A DNA stretch of 8,404 nt from CAYVBE01 sp964448935 (lineage in GTDB: Bacteria; Planctomycetota; Brocadiia; SM23-32), in assembly GCA_964448935.1 (NCBI GenBank), contig CAYVBE010000185.1, forward strand, positions 1-8,404, given 5' to 3'. Below are positions 1 through 5,638 of this stretch, in pieces. Below the pieces are notes generated by a model that was not told where the DNA came from, searched no databases, and was given only the letters and a program-made list of their open reading frames with translations. Position 1 is the stretch's first letter. Each line of letters begins with the position of its first letter. The position numbers were made by a program, and so were the translations under genes.

Positions 1-9
1 GCCTTGCCT

Positions 10-38
10 TTGACACGCCGCCCGGTTTCATATAGACT
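10..38 (+). promoter_or_regulatory. Likely sigma70-type promoter of rplM-rpsI
   Basis: A perfect -35 box TTGACA (10-15) is followed after 17 bases by TAGACT (33-38), which matches the -10 consensus at four of six positions. TATAGA at 31-36 overlaps it with a shorter spacer. Transcription would start near 45 and leave a leader of about 50 nt before the rplM start at 97. Its position inside the upstream in-frame extension argues against translation starting at the TTG at position 4. No operator was recognised. Confidence 0.6.
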
Positions 39-96
39 ATTTCTTACCCATCTTGAGGGTGATGTTCTCTTGCAGTGCTCTATCGGTACGCTTCCC

Positions 97-540
97 ATGG
101 GAACTCCGCTTGCCAGAAAAGAAGATTACGAGAATAACCGCCGCTGGTATCACGTGGATGCCGACGGACGGGTGCTGGGTCGCCTTGCGTCTCGGATCGC
201 GACGGTCCTGATGGGGAAGGACCGCCCGGATTACACGCCGCACGTGGACACCGGCGCTTTCGTGGTGGTAACCAACGCGGAAAAGGTGCGCATGAGCGGC
301 AACAAGTTGGACGACAAGGTCTACCAGAGCTTCTCCGGCTATCCCGGCGGGCTGAGGGAGACCCCCGCGCGGGAGATGCTCGAGAAGCACCCCACGCGCA
401 TCGTCATGGAGAGCGTGCGGCGCATGCTGCCGAAGAACAAGCTGGGCGACCGGATGCTGAAGCGGCTGAAGGTCTATGCCGGCTCGGAGCATCCCCACGA
501 GAATCATCAACCCGAGCCGCTAGTGGTCCATGACACTTGA
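97..540 (+). CDS. rplM: 50S ribosomal protein L13, C-terminus altered by an inserted element
   Basis: L13 is an early-assembling protein of the large ribosomal subunit. The 147-residue product shows the family signatures: RWYHVDADGRVLGRLAS near residues 16-32, YTPHVDTGAFVVVTNAEKV at about 46-64, an FSGYPGG segment, then the MLPKNKLG and LKVYAGSEHPH blocks near the C-terminus. The ATG at 97 gives the usual family length of about 142-147 residues. An in-frame TTG at 4 would add 31 unrelated residues and would lie upstream of the likely promoter boxes. No strong Shine-Dalgarno site is seen before 97. The last residues, VVHDT and the TGA stop, are read from the terminal inverted repeat of an inserted element starting at 523. 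Without the insertion the protein would end EPLKV, a normal L13 tail. It is co-directional with rpsI, the conserved bacterial partner, but now separated from it by about 300 bp. Confidence 0.95.
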   Translation: MGTPLARKEDYENNRRWYHVDADGRVLGRLASRIATVLMGKDRPDYTPHVDTGAFVVVTNAEKVRMSGNKLDDKVYQSFSGYPGGLRETPAREMLEKHPTRIVMESVRRMLPKNKLGDRMLKRLKVYAGSEHPHENHQPEPLVVHDT

Positions 541-554
541 TTTTTGGGGTTCAG
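523..554 (+). repeat. Left terminal inverted repeat of the foldback element
   Basis: It begins GTGGTCCATGACACTTG and ends GGGTTCAG. It overlaps the last codons of rplM and supplies the TGA stop at 538-540. It differs from the right-hand repeat at four of 32 positions (C/T, G/A, T/A and G/T), so the two ends have diverged or were never identical. Confidence 0.85.
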
Positions 555-757
555 AGCCATGCTGGCGAGGTCAATTCAAGGCGCGGCGACAAAGCCGACC
601 TTTCTGGTCCCTGCGGAGTTGCAACGCAGAAGTGGCCCGCCAGCATGGCTCCCAAAGGGCCGGGCGGCGGCACACCATCTGCTGCGTTGCGCCTCGTCGG
701 CGACCCGCCAGGGTCGCCTCCTTACCGCGCCTTGCATCTGGCACACCGGCGCTCCGG

Positions 758-789
758 CTGAACCCATAAAATTAAGTGTCATGAACCAC
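758..789 (-). repeat. Right terminal inverted repeat of the foldback element
   Basis: Read on the minus strand it begins GTGGTTCATGACACTTAA and ends GGGTTCAG, pairing with 523-554. It is followed directly by TA (790-791) and then by the displaced original end of rplM. Confidence 0.85.
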
Positions 790-791
790 TA

Positions 792-800
792 AAGGTGTGA
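792..800 (+). other. Displaced ancestral last codons and stop of rplM
   Basis: AAG GTG TGA stands directly after the right-hand TA. Joined to the CTA codon at 520-522 it reads L-K-V-stop in the rplM frame, giving an EPLKV tail that fits the L13 family. It is no longer translated as part of rplM because the element supplies an earlier stop. In the ancestral arrangement the rplM stop lay only 36 bases before the rpsI start, a normal operon spacing. Confidence 0.75.
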
Positions 801-836
801 GACTACACGGACTGAGAATCGAACAGGGATCGAGGA

Positions 837-1229
837 ATGGCTGACGATTATATCTGGGGAACGGGACGCAGGAAAGCGGCAGTGGCCAGTGTGCGGATCA
901 GGCCCGGCACGGGTGACATAAAGGTCAACGACTGCGATATGGAGGAGTATTTCACGCGCGAAGACCACCAGCTCGCCGTGCGCAGACCGCTGACCGTTAC
1001 CCACAATCAGGGCCGCTTCGACGTGCTGGTGAGCGTGAAGGGCGGGGGCATCACCGGGCAGTCAGACGCCGTGAAGCTGGGCCTGGCCCGCGCGCTGGAG
1101 AAAAGCGACGCCTCCCTGCGGGAGGACCTGAAGGCCGCCGGCCTGCTGACGGTGGATTCCCGGAAGGTCGAACGCAAGAAATACGGCAAGCGCGGCGCCC
1201 GGCGCTCCCCGCAGTACAGCAAGCGCTAA
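837..1229 (+). CDS. rpsI: 30S ribosomal protein S9
   Basis: S9 belongs to the head of the small subunit; its C-terminal tail reaches the P-site tRNA. The 130-residue product starts with the family motif GTGRRKAAVASVR (residues 8-20), has a central VSVKGGGITGQSDAVKLGLAR segment split over about residues 66-86, and ends with GARRSPQYSKR, including the invariant terminal KR. Length is normal for the family. The ATG at 837 is preceded by AGGGA (825-829) at a spacing of 7 bases. The gene is second in the conserved rplM-rpsI operon, but the inserted element now separates the two. I found no convincing promoter between them, so it probably depends on read-through from the promoter before rplM. Confidence 0.96.
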   Translation: MADDYIWGTGRRKAAVASVRIRPGTGDIKVNDCDMEEYFTREDHQLAVRRPLTVTHNQGRFDVLVSVKGGGITGQSDAVKLGLARALEKSDASLREDLKAAGLLTVDSRKVERKKYGKRGARRSPQYSKR

Positions 1230-1346
1230 ACCGACCGCTTCAAAGCGCCCGAAGTCGTTTGTACGTGTTTAGCCCGACCATCCGAGAAGGTTCGTAGTAC
1301 ACCCCGCCTCTCGCATCTGAACCTGATATGATCGATGCACGGATTT

Positions 1347-1446
1347 CGCCCTGTAAGGGCGGGGATATAAAAGCCCAGGGCAAGCCCGCAGGGCGCAGCC
1401 CTGGGTAAGAACGCAGAAAAAAATTTGAGCCCTGAAAGGGCGGAAC
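1347..1446 (+). repeat. Three-hairpin repeat cassette, copy 1
   Basis: Three hairpins stand in a row. The first is CGCCCT-gta-AGGGCG (1347-1361). The second is a larger stem CCCAGGGC/GCCCTGGG (1374-1381 and 1398-1405), whose loop holds an inner stem GCCC-gca-GGGC (1384-1394). The third is GCCCT-gaa-AGGGC (1429-1441), followed by GGAAC. An A-rich stretch (1417-1423) separates the second and third. The arrangement resembles REP-type dispersed palindromic repeats. Whether it is dispersed in this genome cannot be seen from one window. Confidence 0.75.
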
Positions 1447-1534
1447 ATCAGTAGGACGACACGCGTCCGCCATTGTCCGTGCCCGTTCCCGCGCTTCGTT
1501 TTCACCACCAGGGACAGCAGGGTTGACGAGCCGG

Positions 1535-1634
1535 GTTCCGCCCCTTCAGGGCTGAGAACTGGAACGGTCACGGTTCCCAGGGCGACGCCCTGCGGGCTCT
1601 GCCCTGGGCTGATATGTTTTGCGCCTTTCAGGCG
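1535..1634 (-). repeat. Three-hairpin repeat cassette, copy 2 (inverted)
   Basis: This is the same architecture as copy 1 on the other strand: CGCCT-gaa-AGGCG (complement of 1622-1634), then CCCAGGGC/GCCCTGGG (1576-1583 and 1601-1608) around an inner GCCC/GGGC stem (1587-1597), then GCCCT-gaa-GGGGC (complement of 1540-1552) followed by GGAAC (complement of 1535-1539). Stems and spacing are kept while linkers differ, so the copies are related but diverged. They point in opposite directions across about 90 bp. Confidence 0.75.
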
Positions 1635-1830
1635 AAACGGCCCGACCGCGGCTTCCGATCGCATCCTTTTTCCCCGCCGGGGAAACATCCGTTTTCTTGC
1701 GGGATTTGCACGCTCCCGCCCGCGTGACGACAGCCATTCTCTGAAAGGGATACGCAACCGTGGAAGGGTAGTTCTTCCGTACGCACTCTTGCAGAGCCGT
1801 GGTGGGTATGCTTCCGCCGTAGTGCCTCAG

Positions 1831-1883
1831 GGCGACCCAGGCTAAACGCGTATCGACGTTCACCGTCGCCGGCCGCTTTTTTT
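1831..1883 (+). terminator. Weak candidate terminator downstream of rpsI
   Basis: GGCGAC (1831-1836) can pair with GTCGCC (1865-1870), with a smaller alternative stem CGACG/CGTCG at 1854-1868. A run of seven T follows at 1877-1883, six bases after the stem. The gap, the long loop and the 600-base distance from rpsI make this doubtful. Confidence 0.25.
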
Positions 1884-1926
1884 GTGTCGGTCCACAAACT
1901 CCGTGTGCCGTCTCCCCGCCGCCCCG

Positions 1927-2679
1927 CTACTCCTGATCCAATTCTTGCACCAGTTCCGGCGGCAGGTTGAAGTTCGAGTGAACGTTGGTCACGTCCTCGT
2001 CGTCCTCCATCTCTTCCATCAGCTTCAGCATCTTCCGGCCATCGTCCGGGTCCAGGTCCACGTAGTTCTTCGGCACGCGCGTGATCTCGGCGGACTCCCG
2101 CTCGATGCCGGCCTCGTCCAGGGCTTTCTTCACGGCGTGGAAGTCTGAGGCGGGGCAGGTGAGTTCGTAAACCTCGCCGGCCTGCTGGAAGTCCTCCGCT
2201 CCCGCCTCGACCGCCACGTCGAACACCTCCTCCTCGGTGTGCTCGTTCAGCGACAGGAGGATCAGCCCCTTCGTGTCGAACACCCAGCTCACGCAGCCGT
2301 TGGTGCCCAGCTCGCCGCCGTGGGCCTCGAAGATCTTGCGCACGTGCGCCGTGGTGCGGTTGCGGTTGTCGGTCAGGGCTTCCACCAGCACCGCCGCGCC
2401 GCCCGGGCCGTAGCCCTCGTAGACCGCCGGCTCCAGCTGCTGGCCCTCCAGCTCGCCCGCGCCCTTCAGGATGGCCCGTTCGACGTTGTCCTTCGGCATG
2501 TCCGCCTCTTTAGCAGCGTCTATGGCGGACTGCAGGTCCAGGTTGGTCGCGGGGTCCTTGCCGCCCTCACGCACGGCGGTCATGATCTGCTTGCTGATGC
2601 GGCTGAATATTTTGCCGCGCTTCTTGTCTTCCTTGGCCTTCTTGTGCTTTATGCCGGCCCAGTGGGAATGACCCGCCAT
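1927..2679 (-). CDS. yebC: YebC/PmpR (TACO1) family translation factor
   Basis: The 250-residue product is a full-length member of the YebC family. Members were long annotated as transcriptional regulators; later work on bacterial YebC and mitochondrial TACO1 points to ribosome-associated relief of stalling at proline-rich stretches. The N-terminus MAGHSHWAGIKHKKAKEDKK is the family signature, followed by KIFSRISKQIMTAVREGG (about 23-40), DMPKDNVERAI (about 60-70), and YEGYGPGGAAVLVEALTDN (about 87-105) with NGCVSWVFDTKG after it. The acidic C-terminal segment ends in VHSNFNLP. The start is fixed by GAGGTGA on the minus strand (2686-2692), six bases before the ATG. It is divergent from the phosphoesterase gene and convergent with rpsI, and appears to be monocistronic. 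The frequently linked ruvC is not here. Confidence 0.95.
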   Translation of the reverse strand: MAGHSHWAGIKHKKAKEDKKRGKIFSRISKQIMTAVREGGKDPATNLDLQSAIDAAKEADMPKDNVERAILKGAGELEGQQLEPAVYEGYGPGGAAVLVEALTDNRNRTTAHVRKIFEAHGGELGTNGCVSWVFDTKGLILLSLNEHTEEEVFDVAVEAGAEDFQQAGEVYELTCPASDFHAVKKALDEAGIERESAEITRVPKNYVDLDPDDGRKMLKLMEEMEDDEDVTNVHSNFNLPPELVQELDQE

Positions 2680-2908
2680 TTTCGTTCACCTCGTCTGGTA
2701 AGAGAAGAATTCTGACACACGGGAGGCGTCAGGCGACGGGTGGAGGCTTCTTTTTACGCGTCAACCGCGTCAGCGGGCACGCGTAGCGGGCTGGGGCTGG
2801 CCGGCTGTTCACAGTGCGTGATGATCCGTTCAGAGGATGAAACTGTCCGTCTCCATTATAGGCGCCTCAGCCGCCACGGCAAGTTCACCCAGTCCGTGTC
2901 CCGCCCGT

Positions 2909-2937
2909 TTGCGGCCACCTGCACCCCGTCCTATAAT
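2909..2937 (+). promoter_or_regulatory. Likely promoter of the phosphoesterase gene
   Basis: A perfect -10 box TATAAT (2932-2937) stands 17 bases after TTGCGG (2909-2914), which keeps only the TTG of the -35 consensus. Transcription would start near 2944, leaving a 27-nt leader that contains the GGAGGA ribosome site. This supports the ATG at 2971. The rest of the 290-bp yebC-phosphoesterase gap shows only short GC-rich repeats; no clear yebC promoter was found. Confidence 0.55.
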
Positions 2938-2970
2938 CCGGATAACGCTGCTCCGGAGGAAACCCCGCCC

Positions 2971-3537
2971 ATGCCGCTGGACGAATACGCCGAGAAACGG
3001 GACTTCGAGAAATCGTCCGAACCGTCCGCCGAGGCCGCCGAGGGCGAGGGCCGCACCTACGCCATCCAGAAGCACGACGCCAGCCGCCTGCACTACGACC
3101 TGCGGCTGGAGTGCGAGGGGGTGCTGCTGTCCTGGGCGGTGCCGAAAGGGCCTTCCCTGAACCCCGCCGATAAGCGGCTGGCGGTGCGCACGGAGGACCA
3201 CCCGCTGGACTACGCCGGGTTCGAGGGCGCCATCCCGGAGGACGAATACGGCGGCGGCACCGTTATGGTCTGGGACACGGGCACGTTCGAGAACATCAAG
3301 GACACGCCGCTGCCGCAGATGGCCGAAGAAGGGCACATCGAGGTGCGTCTGGAGGGCCGGAAGCTGAAGGGCAACTGGGCGCTGGTCCAGATGAAGGGCC
3401 GGGGCGAGAAGAACTGGCTGCTCATCAAGATGAAAGACGACTTCGCCGACCGCGAGCGCGACATCACCGAGGAGGGGCCGGACTCCGCCCTGACCGGCCG
3501 CACCATGGAGGAGATCGCCGAAGAGGAGGGCGACTGA
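2971..3537 (+). CDS. Stand-alone LigD-type DNA 3'-phosphoesterase
   Basis: The product matches the N-terminal phosphoesterase module of the bacterial NHEJ ligase LigD, a manganese-dependent enzyme that removes 3'-ribonucleosides and 3'-phosphates from DNA ends. In the 188-residue protein I see DFEKSSEP (11-18), KHDASRLHYDLRLE (34-47), SWAVPKGPS (54-62), EDHPLDYAGFEG (75-86), IPEDEYGGGTVMVWD (88-102) and NWLLIKMKD near the end. The active-site set described for Pseudomonas LigD is present: H35, H41, D43, R45, K59, R69, H77 and Y81, plus D11 and E17. There is no polymerase or ligase domain, and no Ku or ligD gene in the window. The start is the ATG at 2971 with GGAGGA at 2955-2960; an upstream GTG or ATG would add residues without family similarity. 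The C-terminus is acidic. The stop overlaps the next gene by one base. Confidence 0.88.
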   Translation: MPLDEYAEKRDFEKSSEPSAEAAEGEGRTYAIQKHDASRLHYDLRLECEGVLLSWAVPKGPSLNPADKRLAVRTEDHPLDYAGFEGAIPEDEYGGGTVMVWDTGTFENIKDTPLPQMAEEGHIEVRLEGRKLKGNWALVQMKGRGEKNWLLIKMKDDFADRERDITEEGPDSALTGRTMEEIAEEEGD

Positions 3538-4286
3538 TGGCCGGGGGCCACCTGCGGGGCAAGGGAATGGCCTGGCTGCTCGGTCTGGCCGTCGGGGTGT
3601 TGCTTGCCCTCGGAGTGCCGTTCGTTCTGCTTGCCGGGCGCTATGCGGACGATCCCACGCTGAACCGCGCGGCCCGGGCCCTCGTCGGTCGGCGGGCGCA
3701 ACCCCGCACCGTTCGTGTGAGTACGCCGCGGGCTGTCATGGACCTTCCCGCGCGGGTCCGGCTGGACGCTGGGACGGCGGTGCGGCTGGCCGTCGAGGTG
3801 GCCCGGCTGCAGGGGGAAATGCAGCCGGGAGCCGCCGCGCGTCTGCGCGACGGGCTGGCCACATACCTGAAAACGGACGACACCACTGCCCTGGTTGTGC
3901 TCCGTTCACTCGGCCGGCCGGGGGAGCGTTCGATTGAGCAACCCCTGCGGGAGGCGGTGCGGCACGCGCCGGCCTGGCCCGCGGCGCGGCGGGAGTTGCT
4001 GGAGCAGCGGGGGCTGACCGCCGAGCAGGCATTCGCCGTCCGGTGCGACATGGTGCGCCGCGCATTGGCAGGAACCTTCCAGGCCCCCGGCGGGCGGGAG
4101 CGGGCCGTGGACGCCCTGGCACGCTACGCTACGCTCGCTCCGCCCCAGGCGGACGCCGTCCTGACCATGGCCGCAACGCTCTATCTGGCCGGCCACCCGC
4201 AGGCGGGCCCGGTCCTGGAGCGGCTCGCCCGCGACCATCCCGAACTGGCGGAGCCAGTTATCGAATTCCGGTCCGAAGCCGGCTGA
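3537..4286 (+). CDS. Membrane-anchored protein of unknown function
   Basis: I do not recognise this 249-residue protein. Residues 12-33 form one strong hydrophobic segment after a short N-terminus with R7 and K9, fitting an uncleaved signal anchor or possibly a signal peptide, with the rest outside the cytoplasm. The remainder is alanine-, leucine- and arginine-rich and looks helical; residues 190-240 (RAVDALARYATLAPPQADAV and the following YLAGHP segment) resemble a TPR- or HEAT-like helix pair, but no clear repeat can be defined. No catalytic motif is visible. The ATG overlaps the phosphoesterase stop (TGATG) and has GAGGAGGG at 3523-3530, six bases upstream, so the two are probably translationally coupled. 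A functional link to DNA end repair is not implied by anything in the sequence. The gene is convergent with ilvC. Confidence 0.75.
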   Translation: MAGGHLRGKGMAWLLGLAVGVLLALGVPFVLLAGRYADDPTLNRAARALVGRRAQPRTVRVSTPRAVMDLPARVRLDAGTAVRLAVEVARLQGEMQPGAAARLRDGLATYLKTDDTTALVVLRSLGRPGERSIEQPLREAVRHAPAWPAARRELLEQRGLTAEQAFAVRCDMVRRALAGTFQAPGGRERAVDALARYATLAPPQADAVLTMAATLYLAGHPQAGPVLERLARDHPELAEPVIEFRSEAG

Positions 4287-4290
4287 ACGG

Positions 4291-4349
4291 GGCGCCAGGA
4301 AGAAAGGGCACCGGAGCGGATGGCCCGCCCGATGCCCCTTCAAGCGCCA
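4291..4349. terminator. Candidate stem between convergent genes
   Basis: In the 78-bp gap before the ilvC stop, nested inverted pairs can form: GGCGC (4291-4295) with GCGCC (4345-4349), and AAGGGCA (4304-4310) with TGCCCCTT (4333-4340), the latter with one bulged base. There is no clear T run on either strand, so intrinsic termination is only a possibility. Confidence 0.3.
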
Positions 4350-4364
4350 GCCTTTCGTGGTGGC

Positions 4365-5426
4365 TTACTCGCCCTCCTCCCAGTTCTCGGGGCGGAGGCT
4401 GCGGACTTTGGCGCCCGCTTGCCACATCTCGGATTTTTTGATCTCGTCCAGCTCCGCGCGGAGCTTCTCGGCGTAGTCCGGCCGGCTGTTGGCCTCCAGC
4501 ACGATCTGCGCCTCCGTGCCGTCGGCCACGCGTTTGTAGAGGTCGTCGAAGACCGGCGCGACCGCCTCGCGGAACCGGTGCCGCCAGTCCAGCGCGCCCC
4601 GCTGGGCGGTGGTGCTGCAGTTGGCGTACATCCAGTCCATGCCGTTCTCGGCCACCAGCTTGATCAGGCTCTGGGTCAGCTCCTCGACCGTCTCGTTAAA
4701 GGCCTCGCTGGGGCTGTGGCCGTGCTCGCGCAGGGTGTTGTACTGCGCCTCCATCACGCCGGCCAGCGCGCCCATCAGCACGCCGCGCTCGCCGGTCAGG
4801 TCGCTGAAGGTCTCATTCTGGAAGGTGGTGGGGAACAGGTAGCCCGAGCCGATGCCGATGCCGACGGCCATGCAGCGCTCCTCGGCGTGGCCCGTGGCGT
4901 CCCGGGACACCGCGTAGCTGCTGTTGATGCCGCTGCCCTCCAGGAAGTTGCGGCGCACGGACGTGCCCGAGCCCTTCGGCGCCACCATGATGACGTCCAC
5001 GCCCTCTGGCGGGACGACGCCTGTCCGCTCGCGGTAAACGATGGAAAAGCCGTGCGAGAAGTAGAGCGCATCCCCGTCGTTCAGGCGCGGCTTCACCACG
5101 TCCCAGAGCAGCATCTGCGCGGCGTCGCTGACCAGGTACTGCACGATGGTGCCACGCTCGACCGCCTCGGGAATGGAGAACAGCGTCTCGCCCGGCACCC
5201 AGCCGTCGTCCACGGCCTTCTGCCAGTAGTCGCCGTGTTCCTTCGCCTGGCCGACGATCACGTTCAGGCCGTTGTCGCGCATGTTCAGCGCCTGCGCCGG
5301 TCCCTGCACACCGTAGCCGACCACGGCGATGGTCTCGTCCGCCAGCACCTCGCGCGCTTTCTCCAGCGGGAACTCTTCGCGGGTCACAACATCTTCTTCC
5401 ACACCGCCGAAATTGATCTTCGCCAT
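4365..5426 (-). CDS. ilvC: Ketol-acid reductoisomerase, Ilv5-like type
   Basis: IlvC converts acetolactate or acetohydroxybutyrate to the dihydroxy acid in valine, leucine and isoleucine synthesis, using Mg2+ and a nicotinamide cofactor. The 353-residue product has the nucleotide-binding motif VGYGVQGPAQ (36-45), SHGFS (H125), VAPKGSG (K151), and metal ligands D209 and E213 in SDLTGERG. Also present are E245 and E249 in SPSEAFNETVEE, S271 in CSTTAQRGALDW, and a closing LRPEN. Several of these blocks match yeast Ilv5 as I remember it better than the E. coli enzyme. In the cofactor loop, GQAKEHGDYW (59-68) lacks the arginine and serine that usually grip the NADPH 2'-phosphate. The start at 5426 has GAGGAG (complement of 5433-5438) six bases upstream; the longer in-frame extension to 5546 includes the promoter region and is not used. 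The gene appears to be monocistronic, with no ilvB or ilvN nearby. Confidence 0.95.
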   Translation of the reverse strand: MAKINFGGVEEDVVTREEFPLEKAREVLADETIAVVGYGVQGPAQALNMRDNGLNVIVGQAKEHGDYWQKAVDDGWVPGETLFSIPEAVERGTIVQYLVSDAAQMLLWDVVKPRLNDGDALYFSHGFSIVYRERTGVVPPEGVDVIMVAPKGSGTSVRRNFLEGSGINSSYAVSRDATGHAEERCMAVGIGIGSGYLFPTTFQNETFSDLTGERGVLMGALAGVMEAQYNTLREHGHSPSEAFNETVEELTQSLIKLVAENGMDWMYANCSTTAQRGALDWRHRFREAVAPVFDDLYKRVADGTEAQIVLEANSRPDYAEKLRAELDEIKKSEMWQAGAKVRSLRPENWEEGE

Positions 5427-5474
5427 AACCGACTCCTCGCAAAGGTGATGAAAAAAAGGCCGGGACGGACCCCT

Positions 5475-5503
5475 ATTCTGGCACCCCGACGGCATCATTT
5501 CAA
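5475..5503 (-). promoter_or_regulatory. Likely promoter of ilvC
   Basis: On the minus strand TTGAAA (complement of 5498-5503) is followed after 17 bases by CAGAAT (complement of 5475-5480), a four-of-six match to the -10 box. The leader to the ATG would be about 40 nt, which is too short for a conventional leader-peptide attenuator; I see no T-box or riboswitch. Confidence 0.45.
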
Positions 5504-5638
5504 GCATATCGGCCGGGAGCGGGTGTTGTGGCCCCTCCGACGGCACTTGACAGAAGCCGCCGCAGGACCCACGCTACGGGTGTCTGCATCGGCCGGAGCG
5601 GGCAACAGTTCTTACTTCCACTGCCAGGGGCTGGGAGA

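Larger units (their letters stand above)
523..789. mobile_element. MITE-like foldback element (267 bp) in the rplM-rpsI operon
   Basis: The element is bounded by imperfect inverted repeats, 28 of 32 positions matching (523-554 against the complement of 758-789), and flanked on both sides by TA (521-522 and 790-791). Joining the flanks across one TA restores an intact L13 end (CCG CTA AAG GTG TGA), which fixes the insertion point precisely. It carries no plausible gene; the short open frames inside lack recognisable domains. Internal inverted pairs (577-586/725-734, 621-629/682-690, 634-638/657-661) are nested, so a single strand could fold along its whole length. TA duplication and absence of a transposase suggest a non-autonomous element mobilised in trans by an IS630/Tc1-mariner-type enzyme; that family assignment is inference. 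Since TA is palindromic, it could also be counted as part of the repeats. Confidence 0.85.
1230..1926. other. Gene-poor intergenic region with hairpin repeats
   Basis: About 700 bases lie between the 3' ends of rpsI and the convergent yebC. They hold two inverted copies of a three-hairpin cassette (1347-1446 and 1535-1634), a perfect 7-bp stem with a 3-base loop (TTTCCCC/GGGGAAA, 1669-1685), and a T7 run at 1877-1883. Minus-strand frames of up to 162 codons cross the repeats, but they show no recognisable domain and run through the hairpins, so I do not call them genes. The part from about 1690 to 1860 has no clear feature; it may be the remnant of another repeat. Confidence 0.6.

Noticed and set aside
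4..96. N-terminal extension of rplM starting at TTG 4
   Set aside because: The added residues have no L13 similarity, the length would exceed the family norm, and the likely promoter boxes lie within this stretch.
530..792. Short open frames of 68-82 codons inside the foldback element
   Set aside because: They overlap each other, cross the inverted repeats and show no domain or good ribosome site; they are by-products of GC-rich foldback DNA.
1347..1634. CRISPR-like repeats
   Set aside because: Only two copies, in inverted orientation, with internal hairpins and no regular spacers.
1269..1897. Minus-strand open frames of 162, 105 and 89 codons
   Set aside because: They run through the hairpin cassettes, are rich in Arg and Pro without any motif, and have no convincing start site.
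5547..5580. Perfect TTGACA before the KaiC-like gene as a promoter
   Set aside because: No acceptable -10 box follows at 16-19 bases and a sigma54 GG/GC spacing does not fit either, so the promoter of this operon remains unidentified.
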